From the NCBI GenBank assembly GCA_034440575.1, contig JAOTOL010001661.1, forward strand, positions 484,001-548,000: a DNA stretch of 64,000 nucleotides, given 5' to 3'. A program made the translations under genes and the position numbers. The stretch's first letter is position 1. Each line of letters begins with the position of its first letter. The notes beneath the pieces were generated by a model. That model did no database searches. It was not told the DNA's origin and was given only the letters and a program-made list of their open reading frames with translations. This DNA comes from Imbricaverruca yamaguchii. Its lineage: Eukaryota > Arthropoda > Thecostraca > Neoverrucidae. This document shows positions 12,050 through 24,169 of the stretch, in pieces.

Positions 12050-12950
12050 TACTCCACACTTCATTTGAAACCATCACGTATGGCTATTAAATGTCGGCCG
12101 TGCCGGCACTGGTCGGACAGCAGCAGCGCTAGTGCTTTTTAAATTAGGCTTAGGTAAATCACTTCGTCGTGATTTACCAGCGTTTTTTGGCACGTACAAC
12201 TTAGTGCGCGTGCTCATCTGAGAGCTGAGTGCACTGGAGGTGTCGGGGACGACGTGTTGATGCGGTACGCCCCCGACACCGCTATAGTCGTCAGTGCGAT
12301 GGTCAGCGTGCACTTTTTCTTCTTCTTTTTAAATTTTGGCAGCAACAAAGAGCCAACCACTAGAGATAAGCAACATTAATGAAAAGGTACGTTAAGCCGG
12401 CTTATGTGACATCAAGTACTGGGCAAACAAAAGAGGAAAGTAGCGAAACGCCGGCAAACAAGGAAAGTGACGCAGGTTGGGCGAACATACATGACATGCA
12501 GGGCATGCTACATACATGCATATATAGCACACGATACAACATTTGGAGGGTAGTCAGCATCACGACTTCCGAACAGGCTCCACTGACCACCCGCAACCGG
12601 AAAACGAAGCGGAGGTCCGGCACCCAGGGCGATCCGTGGGCGTCCGGGCCACACCTTCGATGTGTATGTGCATGTGGAAGTTAAAGCTGGGAAAATCCGA
12701 AGGCAGGACAACCAAGCTGCTTAGAAAGCCTGACGGACAAAAAATACACGCTCAATCTATTGGGAGGCGTCCGTTTTTCCCAATTTGGATCTGTCCCAGT
12801 CCACCGCATGCTAGATATACCATATGTGTGTACTATGCGACAGCGGAGAGGATGATGAGATTTGTTTTAAAATTACATGTTCGGATTTTGTTTTGTGTGT
12901 GTGGCATTGCGACCCCAGCATGCCTGGAGATATTTTTCAAATAAATTGTT
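12050..12950. other. Intergenic, nothing recognised
   Basis: There are only short unconvincing open frames and a pyrimidine-rich stretch near 12312-12330. I see no gene, RNA or element ends. Confidence 0.35.
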
Positions 12951-12959
12951 TGTAAGAGA

Positions 12960-14960
12960 CAAAATGTCACTGGAAGGCACCGGGAGACGGTGGGCGAGTG
13001 GGAGGTTAAGTGCTCAACAAACGAGCCCTTCATCTCGTCCGTTGTCAGGTATGACCATGTGGCCAACGATCCCGAGAAGTGTAAGCTGGAGGCGAGCGTA
13101 GTTGTCGTGGTGGAGTTGGCGGGTACTGTGAGTGTGGGGTGTTCTGTGCGGTGTTCTGCATGACTGCGAGGGCGTCAATGTATGAACGTGAGTCAGTGCA
13201 GATAATGATGGGTGTGATGTAATGCTCAATGATGTGTTGTAGGCAGGTTAGGATGGCCACTAACTCGGCCGTGTAAACCGAATGGTGTGGCGTTAATCTT
13301 GTTTGGCCAGCGTTGTATCCACCGCACCTGGCGGCTCCCGTACCGTCATTGGTCTGAAGTCGTCACTGTATTGTGTTCTGAAGTATGTGTGCTGTGGGAG
13401 GGCCTGTTTGTGTTTGTGAAATTTCATCTGTTTGGATATGGAAAAGTAGTACTTTTATTTTGCCGAAATAAGTACCACTGCGTACGGTTTTCATTTGCAA
13501 ACATAATAGCAGGTGAAGAGGATTTTTCCGCGGTTACGTCCGGGAATCTCAGTGTGAGCGTAAGGACCTGATTCGGATGAATGACAATGTTGTATTTACT
13601 TCTGTTATAGGTACGCGGAACGTGGGGAAGGGGCTTAAAGAAGGCAAGGGTGACGGGAGGATTGTGCTGTGTTGTAGTCCTAAAGTGCCATCTAACGAGT
13701 TGCAGTGTTCTGTGGTGTTGGAGACCAGGGAGGCTGGCCCAAGCTCGGATACTGGTGATGGGTGTAGAGCAGTGTGCCCCGGAGATGAGGCGTGGAACGT
13801 GATTTTGTATGAGTGCAAGTGATGTAATGTGTGAGGGGGATATGTGCTCGAAGATAAACGCAGTTTATTACAAAATTGAACGAATCAGGGCAATGTGCAT
13901 TTCATTTAGCTTAGACCTGTTTACACCCCAGCATCGACCGGAGATGCAGATTGGGAGATTTGGTCGTTTAGCGCAACGTTGTTTAATATATATAATATGA
14001 GAGTCGAAGTGGAGTCCTTTGTCTAGGACGATGCCAAGCTATATGAAAGTGGTTTGATGTAGGATAACATGATCACTATAACGTAGCGGTGGGAGAGGTG
14101 GGATATATGTGACGAGTCGAGATGAAAGCATTGTGACGTATTTCGTGGTGGAAATCTGTGGCCACCAAAGGTAGCACCAGTAATCAATATGATTCATGAC
14201 GAGCCGTATGCAATGATTAGTTTTTTTTTCAGCCGATGGGTGCGTGCACCAACTGGCCAAATCGTCGGCGTAAATAAAGTATTTTGGAAATGGGGAACTT
14301 TGATGAAGTTTATGGGAAGCGTCGGTGACCATGGTGAGAAAGGGAGTAGGGATAAGACTGCGTTGGGGGACCCCTTGATCGAGATTGTGCGGCCGGGAGT
14401 GGATGTTGCCGCAACAGGCAATGTGCGGTTAATGAATGTGTTAATGGTTAATGAATGTGCGGTTAGCTTGGAAGTATGTGATAAAGTTCCAGATTCTGCC
14501 CCTGATACCAATTCGGTGCAATTGAATTCGAAGGCCAGAACTGTGCCCTTTAATAAACGCGGAATGTAATTCAAGAAAAAGTTATACGGTTTCATGTTTT
14601 GTTTTATGAAACCATACTGCATAGAATCAACAATTTCAATGTGCTTGTCGGTGGTACTTCGTTGGGGCGTAAACCCGCTTTGGGAGGGTGGTATACTTTC
14701 GTTGATTTCAATGGAGATTGATTCTCATTGCCCATGTGCTTGAAGATTTTGGAGGAACAGCTAGTGAGAGATGGGGCTATAGCTCGAGGACAGGTGGCGA
14801 GGTTTGCGAAGCTTAGCAATAGGAGTGGTGCTGCTAGTAGATCAGGGGGAGTGTCGTCGGTCCATAGCTGACTTAGCGCCGAAGGGTGATTGTCTTTACA
14901 CAGTATCGGATACATTTTGGAAGAAGCGGTATCCCTATTTGTCAGGGCCAGCATCATTGT
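12960..14960 (-). mobile_element. Decayed non-LTR retrotransposon, RT and RNase H (LINE E)
   Basis: Read on the minus strand, 14960-14600 gives SSYSPIS and then QSGFTPQRSTTDKHIE in shifting frames, matching the NYRPISLTS and QxGFRxxRSTxD motifs of LINE reverse transcriptases. At 14390-14240 there is GSPNAVLSPTLF-like text, followed by FIYADDLASW, the YADD catalytic motif. At about 13260-13150 there is ICTDSRSYIDAL, an RNase H catalytic segment. Several frameshifts and stops make it inactive. RNase H points to an I/R1/LOA-type clade rather than CR1. Confidence 0.75.
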
Positions 14961-14999
14961 TGGCTACCTTTGAAAGGGATATTAGGACAACTTAATGAA

Positions 15000-15320
15000 A
15001 GTGCAGACAAACGGTAGAGACGCCGATGGTGACGTGACGGCAGACGTTACGTGACGACACCGGCGGTGACGTTACGCCAGAAGCAGCGGGTGAAGGGGAG
15101 ACAAAGATTGAAACAACATACAGCAGCAGATTGAAGAAAAAAAACGACAAAAAAAGAACGACGGAAATTCGGACAAAGCATAGAAGAGTAGAATATCAAC
15201 AAACAAAGCAAACACACTTCACAGCACGCACTGGCTTTTAATCTGCTGCTCACTTGCTCGCTGCACCGGATGGTCCCGCTAGACCTGGCGCTGAAACCCA
15301 CCGATCGTCTCACAGGCTCA
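15000..15320 (-). other. Possible LINE 5' UTR
   Basis: On the minus strand this AT-rich stretch after a GC-rich start (through a TTTGTTTGTTGATATTC segment) lies immediately upstream of LINE E and in its orientation. It could be that element's 5' leader. Its endonuclease region is missing between the two, so the link is an inference. Confidence 0.25.
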
Positions 15321-15704
15321 CCGGCAAGGTCGCGTCGTTCCGCTTAAATGCTTAAAATCCTGTACTGCCACGTCCTGCGGGATGTGTGAATTGTGTACTG
15401 GCTGCCATCCTCCACATACGATCTGCGCATGGGGTCAGTGTGCCGGGGGACTGGCCAGTCATTCGACAGTTTCGCATGATGAGGACGTGACGAAGTGTGG
15501 GGCTAGTCGGCCATGCCGGACCGGTTCCTGTGACAGGACACAGCCGATGCGGATGCCGACACGCACTCTGGAGGTGATTCAGCCCGGAACTGGCGTGGAC
15601 ATCGCGCATGGTGCAGGAGCAGCTCCGGCTGCAGCGGAGGCGGTTGCGGTGGCGACGCACCGGCTAGGGTCCGATGTCTGGTGTCTGCAGTCGGCCGTTC
15701 TTAC

Positions 15705-17600
15705 CGGCCGCACAGGCCGCCGCCCAGACCGTCCCGCACAGGCCGGCCGCCCGACCGTCCCACAGCCCCCCGCCGCCGGCGCCGCCAGGGGCCGCCCAGA
15801 CCGTCCCACAGGTGGCCGCCCAGACCGTCCCGCACAGGTGGGCCGCCCAGACCGTCCCGCACAGGTGGGCCGTCCAGACCGTCCCGCACAGGTGGGCCGC
15901 CCAGACCGTCCCGCACAGGTGGGCCGCCCAGACCGTCCCGCACAGGTGGGCCGCCCAGACCGTCCCACACAGGCCGGCCGCCCAGACCGTCCCACACAGG
16001 TGGGCCGCCCAGACCGTCCCACACAGGTGGGCCGCCCAGACCGTCCCACACAGGTGGGCCGCCCAGACCGTCCCGCACAGGCCGGCCGCCCAGACCGTCC
16101 CGCACAGGTGGGCCGTCCAGACCGTCCCACACAGGGGGCCGCCCAGACCGTCCCGCACAGGCCGGCCGCCCAGACCGCCCCACACAGGTGGGCCGCCCAG
16201 ACCGTCCACACAGGTGGGCCGTCCAGACCGTCCCAACAGGTGGGCCGCCCAGACCGCCCCGCACAGGCCGGCCGCCCAGACCGTCCCGCACAGGCCGGCC
16301 GCCCAGACCGTCCCACACAGGTGGGCCGCCCAGACCGTCCCACACAGGTGGACCGTCCAGACCGTCCCGCACAGGTGGGCCGCCCAGACCGTCCCCACCG
16401 ACAGGCCGGCCGCCCAGACCGTCCCACACAGGTGGGCCGCCCAGACCGCCCCGCACAGGTGGGCCGTCCAGACCGTCCCACACAGGTGGGTCCACAGGTG
16501 GGCCGCCCAGACCGTCCCGCACAGGCCGGCCGCCCAGACCGTCCCGCACAGGTGGGCCGCCCAGACCGGCCGTCCAGACCGTCCCACACAGGTGGACCGT
16601 CCAGACCGTCCCGCACAGGCGGGCCGCCCAGACCGTCCCACACAGGTGGGCCGCCCAGACCGTCCCGCACAGGCCGGCCGCCCAGACCGTCCCACACAGG
16701 TGGGCCGCCCAGACCGTCCCGCACAGGTGGGCCGCCCAGACCGTCCCGCACAGGTGGGCCGCCCAGACCGTCCCGCACAGGTGGGCCGTCCAGACCGTCC
16801 CGCACAGGTGGGCCGCCCAGACCGTCCCGCACAGGTGGGCCGCCCAGACCGTCCCGCACAGGCCGGCCGCCCAGACCGTCCCACACAGGTCGGCCGTCCA
16901 GACCGTCCCGCACAGGTGGGCCGCCCAGACCGTCCCGCACAGGTGGGCCGTCCAGACCGTCCCGCACAGGCCGGCCGCCCAGACCGCCCCGCACAGGTCG
17001 GCCGTCCAGACCGTCCCACACAGGTGGGCCGTCCAGACCGTCCCGCACAGGCCGGCCGCCCAGACCGGCCGCCCAGACCGCCCCGCACAGGTGGGCCGCC
17101 CAGACCGTCCCGCACAGGTGGGCCGTCCAGACCGTCCCGCACAGGTGGACCGTCCAGACCGTCCCACACAGGCCGGCCGCCCAGACCGCCCCGCACAGGC
17201 CGGCCGCCCAGACCGTCCCGCACAAGTTGGTCGACCAGGCCATCTCGCACGTTCATACTGTTTCGCACAGGTCGGTCTTCCAGACCGCCCCACACAGGTC
17301 GGACATTCAGATCGTCCCGCACAGTTTAGCCATAGAGACCGTCCCGCAGTTTGGCCATCCAGACCGACCCGCACAATTTGGTCATCCAGATCGTCCCGCA
17401 CAGTTTTCCCATCCAGACCGTCTTGCTTAGGTCGGTCGTCCAGATCACCGCACAAAGGTTGGCCGTACGGACCATCCCGCACAGGTCGGCCTGCGATTTA
17501 TACAGAAGGATAGGCCGGTCGCACAGGCCGGCCAACCTATCCCACTGTATAGGTCGGCCGTCCAGACCGTCGCCGAAAAGTCGGTCGTCCAGACCGCCCT
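15705..17600. repeat. 27-base minisatellite, roughly 55-60 units, degenerate edges
   Basis: The unit is GGGCCGCCCAGACCGTCCC followed by GCACAGGT. Alternative forms swap GTGGGCC for GCCGGCC, CGCC for CGTC, and CGCACAG for CACACAG. The core (about 15820-17230) is nearly uniform. Units from 17240 to 17600 drift to TTGGCCATCCAGACCG-type copies, and a few units have 1-3-base or longer deletions. The period is a multiple of three and lacks stops in any frame, so all six frames stay open for over 1.6 kb (for example GRPDRPAQV repeats). None looks like a real protein. The edge-degenerate pattern is typical of arrays expanded by unequal exchange from the centre. Confidence 0.95.
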
Positions 17601-18630
17601 GCGGCGGTGGGCCACCGCCGCACAATGACATCGACCTTAGTCGAGCCGACGTGGGTGCGGCTGTGCGCGGCTGCCATGCTCCTGCCGCGGGGCGTGGCAA
17701 CCGCCACGACGGGGTCGTGGCGGCTGGGGGCCGTCGGACCACACCGGGAGACCGGAGCTGCGGCGCCGGCCACCGTCGGCCGCGGCGCATGTGCCAGTTC
17801 CCGGTAGCTCCCAATACGGCGGCTGGCCGTGTCGCGGCCGGCCGACGCGGGCTTTGTCGACGCCGAGCCACGGCACCGTTTTGAGGGCCGGAAAATGGCC
17901 GGTCGTGTCCGCCACAGTCACGCGACGTGGCGGACGTTACACCGACGGCCACCGCGCCGGAAAACGTGCCAAATAAGCCGCCGGAGGCGTCGCCCGGTAA
18001 GTGTGCCGCGACTGTTGCCAGCGGGGCTGGAAGACGTCGGTGAAGACGGACGTTGGCCACCGGCATGGTAGAAGCTGACCGAGACTGGTAAAAACCAAAA
18101 CATCCGGCTTTGCAAATTGACCCATTGGCAAATCAGCTTGACAGGCTGAGAGTAGGTAGGCAGAGTGTAATGGGGACAGACTCAAACTCAAAGGCGGCGA
18201 AACGTCTAAATCCAAGGGGAGCAGATCAAGAATGGCTCCACTCTTATGGGGCATTCTTAAAAATGGAAACTACAAAGAACTAGAACATAATTCTCGAAAT
18301 ATATCAGAGATCTAGGTGTGATATGAGCTACGAGAGTCTTCTGGCATCTATTCTATGGAGGGGATAGCATGTTTCTGGGGTTCGAAAGGGTCCCTGAGGG
18401 ACGAACAGGACCAATAAGAGCTGAAGATGTCTGGTAAGGGCCCATCGCAGAGCTCAAATTCCTCCGAAATGAAAGGTGGACAGGACTATTGAGGACTGTG
18501 ATAGGCCCCCAAAAGCAGGAGACGGCCCTGAGGGATGAAGAGGACCTCTAAGTGTCAGAGGTAGTTGTACTAGGATCCTTATGAGATTGGGAGGAGCTCG
18601 TAATGGATGAATAAGGTCCCCTGAGATACT
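17600..18630. other. GC-rich flank of the minisatellite, unidentified
   Basis: 17600-18070 remains GC- and CpG-rich and contains a good-looking 5' splice donor (CCCGGTAAGTG) at about 17996-18006, but no reading frame with recognisable protein features. From 18370 to 18600 a phrase GGTCCCTGAGGGACGAACAG recurs loosely about 137 bases later as GGCCCTGAGGGATGAAGAGG, suggesting a degenerate repeat. No gene is called. Confidence 0.3.
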
Positions 18631-18879
18631 TCTTTTTTTAAATCGTTGTTAGCCGACGATTATCGTGAGTTATAGCGTGCATCCGGATTGCTATGCACGC
18701 TGTCTTTCTGCTATAACCGTTTTACATTGGTGTTCATTCATGGTTTGCCCATTGAACGGCGTCTCATGGTCCTTTCCGGGAAACATGCTGCGAATTGTTC
18801 ATGCAGAGTTGTCGTCAAAGCTGCCAAACGATCGTCTGTCTCTTTAGCACGGCACACTTCTTTTTCTTTTCTTTTTAAT

Positions 18880-19045
18880 AGGGTGGTTCACGACGCACTT
18901 TATGCTCACGGCTAATGGCGCCGCCCACGTTGTTTCGACGGCAGGCCGCGGGGTTCGGAATCGCCCGAGCGGTACGAGTGTTGAACCCGGGACCTTTGCA
19001 CCTAGAGCTCAGCACCTCAACACTCGGCCATTCCCGCCCCAGGTA
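18880..19045 (-). mobile_element. tRNA-derived SINE, family C, copy 1
   Basis: On the minus strand it begins GGGGCGGGAATGGCCGAGTG (box A-like) and has GGTCCCGGGTTCAACAC (box B). The body CGGTTCGGAATC..GCGGCGCCATTAGCCG-type text ends near GTGAACCACCC. Matching copies are at 29670-29858 (-) and 47930-48112 (+). The long A-B spacing resembles class II (Leu/Ser-like) tRNAs, which is an inference. Confidence 0.82.
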
Positions 19046-19059
19046 CACCTCTGCAAAGT

Positions 19060-19744
19060 TGTGATGGTTATCAATTGGCCAAACCTCCGCGTATCTAAGT
19101 CCGTCAGAGGCCGGCGACGAGTGACAATGAACAATGCAGCATGTGTGACGGCAACTACACACATGCTGCAGGCTCCCATAGCACCACGGCAGCTCTATTG
19201 CGGTCCAGGACAATTGATACCGGAAGTGATCATGTGCTTTCTAGATCTAAAAATTCAGACACTTGCGAAGACAAGTGAAAATAATGTCGAGAATGTTACC
19301 ATCGTGTGCAGATGTACGGAGAATCTGTGGGACACAACGATGCAAGTGGAAGCGCGATATGTGAAGGCGTTCATTAAATTGACCAACGGTGACGAGTCCG
19401 GCTTCAGGGTGACGAGTTCGTGGTTCGTCGGCCGTCGTGACCAGGAGCTGGTGCAGTCGGTCGCGGAGGCAAGTGCCGGCGGCCAGTACACCACACATGA
19501 AGACACCAGCGGTACAACGAGGAAATCGACGCGGTCTCAGGAATCCCCAAAAGACGTCAAGTTCCTCAGGGTTATCAACAATCAGTTCTCTGTGGAGCAT
19601 ACTATCCTGGCAAACATTTCAACGCCTCCACCTGGTCTATCACTGTTCTGCTTCATGATTGTTGAACAGCCGGTTAGATTTAGCTCTCATTCAGACGCTG
19701 CTGACTTCGGAAACGGCCGTCACGTCCACGCTGTTGACAGATAG
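19060..19744 (+). other. Long open frame of unknown nature
   Basis: A frame stays open from inside the SINE through 19744 and has ordinary amino-acid composition over its last about 200 residues (VTIVCRCTENLWD, FIKLTNGDESGFRVTSSWF). The opposite strand is also open at 19600-19247. I recognise no family on either strand and no splice sites were fixed. It may be a decayed transposon gene or chance. Confidence 0.2.
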
Positions 19745-20025
19745 ACATGGTGCCTACTCGTCGGTCTTGTTCGCCAGGGGTTGACTGATAAGACATGGTG
19801 CCAACTCGTGGTCTTATTCTTCAGTGGTTGACTGACAAGACATGGTGCCAACTCGTCGGTCTTGTTCACCAGCGGTTGACTGATAAGACATAGTGCCAAC
19901 TCGACAGTCTTGTTGTCCAGGGGTTGACAGATAGACATGGTGCAACTCGTCGGTTTTGTTTGCCAGGCGTTGACTGACAGGACATGGTGCCAACTCGTCG
20001 GTGTCGTTCGCCAGGAAAGTTGCAC
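19733..20025. repeat. 47-48-base minisatellite, six units
   Basis: Units begin GTTGACTGATAAGACATGGT and continue GCCAACTCGTCGGTCTTGTT with CGCCAGGG at the end. Six consecutive, imperfect copies are visible, with small indels (for example missing G or CG in units 2 and 5). Confidence 0.9.
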
Positions 20026-20079
20026 TAGTGAGCAGAACCGTCGGGAAGCTGTAGGGTGTCGCTGAGGCACGTCCAGGAC

Positions 20080-20300
20080 GATCAGCCGTCGGCCCCTGGT
20101 GACTCACTCGGGTCGAATGCGTGAGGCAGCATGCCCGGGGGACAGTCGGGTGACGATCAGTACAGATCGCCCCCATCCGTACAGCCGTCGGTCCCTGGTG
20201 ACTCACTCGGGTCGAATGCGTGAGGCAGCATGGCTGGGGGACAGTCGGGTGACGATCAGTGCAGGTCGCTCCCGTCCGTACAACCGTCGGTACCTAGCGA
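20080..20300. repeat. 99-base tandem repeat, two full units and a partial third
   Basis: CCCTGGTGACTCACTCGGGT starts at 20094 and again at 20193. A third unit begins about 20292 but is cut after ACCTAGCGACCC. The following GACAGTCGGGTGACGATCAG is shared by the two full copies. Confidence 0.85.
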
Positions 20301-20659
20301 CCCATTACTAACCATGATTATTCGTTATTACTACCGTGCGCTGAGTGCGTCATGCGTAGAACCCCACTGCGTGCTCGTCGGCTCTGTTTTCTTTTTAGCG
20401 CTTCGCTGTCGCCCTAGAAGACAATGCCGAGACTTTTACCACTGCTCGTCGCCGCTGGCGCGTTGTGCGTGCAGCGATTCAAGTCGCCCGACCATCGCCG
20501 TTCGCACGCACTGAACGATATCGTATGTCCGCAGTGCCTGGCTCGTTGCACTTTGTTTAGCACAAAGTGTCTCGCCAATTGATTTGCGATGTTTCAATGT
20601 TGTAAAACATACTTGTCTTTCAGTTCATCGCTTCTAGTATTGTCACTGTCACTTGTGCC

Positions 20660-21564
20660 TTAACACGCGCCCTGGAGGGGGGGGGGGCGAAATCCACCCA
20701 CCCTCCAGTTTTTTTTCGTGCAGAACTCCTGATTTTACCGGCTGATATACGCCATTGTTTGTGTACCTACTTCGAAATGACCGGCGCGTTGCTTAAAGCA
20801 AGAAAAACGAAGATCGGCCAAACATTTTTCGATTTAGAGGCCGGTAAAGTCAAACAAATTCCCAGCGCCAGACCACAAAAATTTGCGCTGTTGCGCTTCC
20901 CCTGTATTGGCAAAAGGGAAGTGTTCTTGGCAACACTAGCGACTTGTTTGATGTATATTGTTATGCTTTATAGTTTCAAAGTCATGTTAGGTCACCGAGG
21001 TCAAGTAAGGTCAAGTTCATGGCAGGTTAATGGTACCAAACTTGGTCAACTGGAATGTTGTCATAAATGCAAATGACTGTCATGCGATTGATGTCACCTT
21101 GCATGTTATTCCCTACACATCCTGAAAACTACTGTCTGTCATTGTTGTCGGAGTAGTGGGGCGGGCGGCCCTGTTTCGGTAACTGGAGCAGGTATTGACC
21201 TGAAGTACTGTTATATACGTGACCTGAGGTCAAATTCCAGGTCTAACATCTACATTGCATCATTAGTAATGTCCAACACACCATTGGTGCCAATTTTGGA
21301 GCATTTAAACACAATGACAGTGATCCACAACAATGACAAGCCAAGCCACGCAAAACCAGAACATTTTGACATTTTGACCTCATTTGACCTCGAAGATATT
21401 GACCTAAGGTCATGCAATTTTCACAATATAGAGTTCACTACCGTACCCATACACCCTGCGAATTTTGTTGCTCCAGCTTTGATAGGAGCCGAGATCTTAA
21501 GGGAGCGGAATCCGTGCCCCTCCAGTGCGCGTAATTTTCAGGGGCCCTCCAGAGTGCGTGTTAA
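20660..21564. mobile_element. TTAA-flanked non-autonomous DNA element E1 (piggyBac-like MITE)
   Basis: The left end TTAACACGCGCCCTGGAGGG and the reverse complement of the right end TTAACACGCACTCTGGAGGG agree at 18 of 20 positions. TTAA at both ends is the target typical of piggyBac-type transposases. No transposase is encoded in the 905 bases. The interior carries many TGACCT/AGGTCA hexamers, including two TGACCTNAGGTCA everted pairs at 21220-21232 and 21400-21412. Immediately beyond the right TTAA the sequence again reads CACGCGCCCTG, the start of the same terminal repeat. Superfamily assignment rests on the TTAA and on ends alone. Confidence 0.72.
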
Positions 21565-22274
21565 CACGCGCCCTGAAGTTTGCACACAGAACAGTTTGCA
21601 CACGAACACATAGCACGAACAAAACCAAGACAACAACACAAACCTCGCGCGGCTCACTGGTGGAGCGAAGAGTGCCACCGGACGATCCGCGCGAGGAACC
21701 ACGCACGTCGCAGATACGAGAGACACCGCACAACAGAAACACTCACAGCATACAAACGACAAAGAACATTATGCAAACGCACCATCAGACAAGCCGAAGA
21801 GACTTCCTGGAATAAGTTTTGCACCCAATTTAATAGATTCACCCCTCTCGACGAAATTTGGACACTCCTAGGAACCTTTCGACACAGACAAAGACCACCA
21901 GTCAAAGCAATCATACTTAAACACAACAACACTATCACAGACCCACAAACAATCGCAAACATATTCGCACACCACTACCATCTTAGATCATCTACACTTC
22001 CACGACCCCCCCCCTCCACCTCCAATCAGCCACATACGCACACACCTTTAGAATACTAGATTCACACTCACATAACTACAATTAGCAATCGCACAGACCG
22101 GTAGCACAAGTGTAGGACTGGACAACATTCACTTTCCTTCTTCAAACACCTACCAACAACAGCATTGCACACATTAATCGATACTTACAACAACGCGTGA
22201 GACCACACACACATACCCACAATCCTGGTTATATGCTTTTCTCATAACTATACCTCAACCAAACACGGACTCAA

Positions 22275-23085
22275 CTCTCTGCACCTCCTATAACAATGTT
22301 TTTGGAATGGTTCAGTGTTCTCCCCGGTGAAGAAAGTCTGCCTAAACCTTTTTGCGGGTTAACTTTAATTTTAAATACAATTGCTCATTTGTTAATGAAA
22401 ATTTCACAAATATTCTTCAACCATGAAAAAAAAGACCTCATAGATCTCCTCTAGCCTTTATATCTAAGTGAAAAATATTAATTTTTAATTTTCTCATATG
22501 CCAGTTGCTTTGCATTAAAATTTTGTAGCTTTGTACTTTTTAAAGCAAAATATTTTATAACTAGGAGACCAAGCTTGGATGGTATAAATGTGCCTGACAT
22601 ATGCACAGTAAAGCTCTGATGACTTTACTTGTATATACATTCTGTGTATTCCCGAGCATTAGTTTCCTGCTTTTGGTTGTTTGATGCCATTTATTTTGTG
22701 TTTAAATAAACCTAAACCTCTGTTGACTATAGACTAACCAGTAAGCCTATAGTGCTTATACATGCATGAGACTTATAAATAAATAGCCATTACCACTACA
22801 GGCCTAGTTGAGACATAGATCTTACTGTTATGCCTAAAGACCTTAAATTATCCGAATAAAACTTTAGCTTAGGCCACTTAATGTTATTTACAAATATAAT
22901 GAAGGTAGGGCCCCAGTACACCCCGGAGACTCACTAAGAACATTGCCATGATGACTTTGTACCATTTAGCATCACTTGCTGTCTATCTAAAGCCAAACAC
23001 CATTAAGATGCACCTGCAAACCAGGCCTGAAGTGTAATTAACCGTATGGACTTGTAAAACTTACTAAAGTGATATGCTACATCAA
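22275..23085 (-). mobile_element. CR1-like LINE fragment, copy 2, inserted in LINE A
   Basis: It aligns along its length with the CR1-like element at 34013-36260 in the same orientation, for example GGTGAAGAAAGT.TGCC, CTAGGAGACCAAGCTTGGAT, CCTGACATATGCACAGTAAAG and ATATAATGAA. It differs by many small deletions, so it is an older or faster-decaying copy. It covers the 3' part of the RT region and the 3' tail, but not the terminal 8-base repeats. Confidence 0.85.
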
Positions 23086-24169
23086 CCTGACGATAAATGC
23101 TGGCGAAGTAAAAGCAAAGAGAACACGACGTCATCTAAACCATTTGCCCTCACTAGCTGCTTCCAACAAACTATTCGAACGCCCTGTAAAAAAAGCCTTC
23201 TCTACATCATTCAAACACAAAAATAATATCTCCTATGCAGTCAGGCTTCCTTCCTAAACGATCATGTTTAGACAACCTTACTTACCTTATCACACACATC
23301 CAGGAAGCGGCGGCAAGGAAACGCTCCACTGTCGCCGTCTTCCTGGACCTTAAACAAACCTACGACACCATCAACATAACAGCACTACTACAACACCTAC
23401 ACAACATAGACATACAGGGGAGACTACTACACTATCTTCATTTCTATCTTCTAAACCGCTCATTTCAAGTTAAAATTGGACCCCATACTTCAGACACCAA
23501 ATTCCCAACAACCTGCTTAATGCAAGGTTCCGTCCTCAGCCACATTCTCTTTATTTTAGGTCTAAATTCAGTTATCACCGACAACCTTCCGGCCAAAATT
23601 GCAATATACGCAGACGACATAGTCATATGGACATCACACGAAACACCAAACAACGCACTAGGAATACTACAAACCACATTAATACAACTACACAACAAAC
23701 TCGCCTCCTTAAGCCTACACATCGCACCACACAAATCGAAATGCATCATTTTCGGCTACCACAAATACACAGACTTACAACCACTAAAAGTATACCGCAC
23801 ACCCATACCATTCGTTACCACAGTAAAATTTATAGGCATCACTTTAGACCCAAAACTCACCTTTCGGCCACACATCTTGGATATTCAAAGACGCGCATCA
23901 AAAAGAATCAACATCCTTCGAGCACTATCCGGCACAAACTGGGGATCCGACCGAAACACACTTCTAGCTCTTTACAAATCATTCGGCCAATTTTGGAATA
24001 CGGACCCTCACTCTTCGAAAATGCAGCTAAATCAAACCTCAAAATTATAGATTCTCTTCAACGTCAATGCTTACAAATAGCCACAGGAGCCTACATCACC
24101 TCACGTTCTCTTGCTCTTCACCTCTACAACCACATACCAGAACTACAGCACGGACGCACAGAAACACCA

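Noticed and set aside
15382..17513. Giant proteins of GRPDRPAQV- or WAAQTVPHR-type repeats on either strand
   Set aside because: All six frames are open because the 27-base unit has no stop in any frame. There is no start context, signal peptide, splice evidence or conserved flank favouring one frame.
15705..17600. CRISPR array
   Set aside because: The repeats are head-to-tail without unique spacers, and the surroundings are animal DNA.
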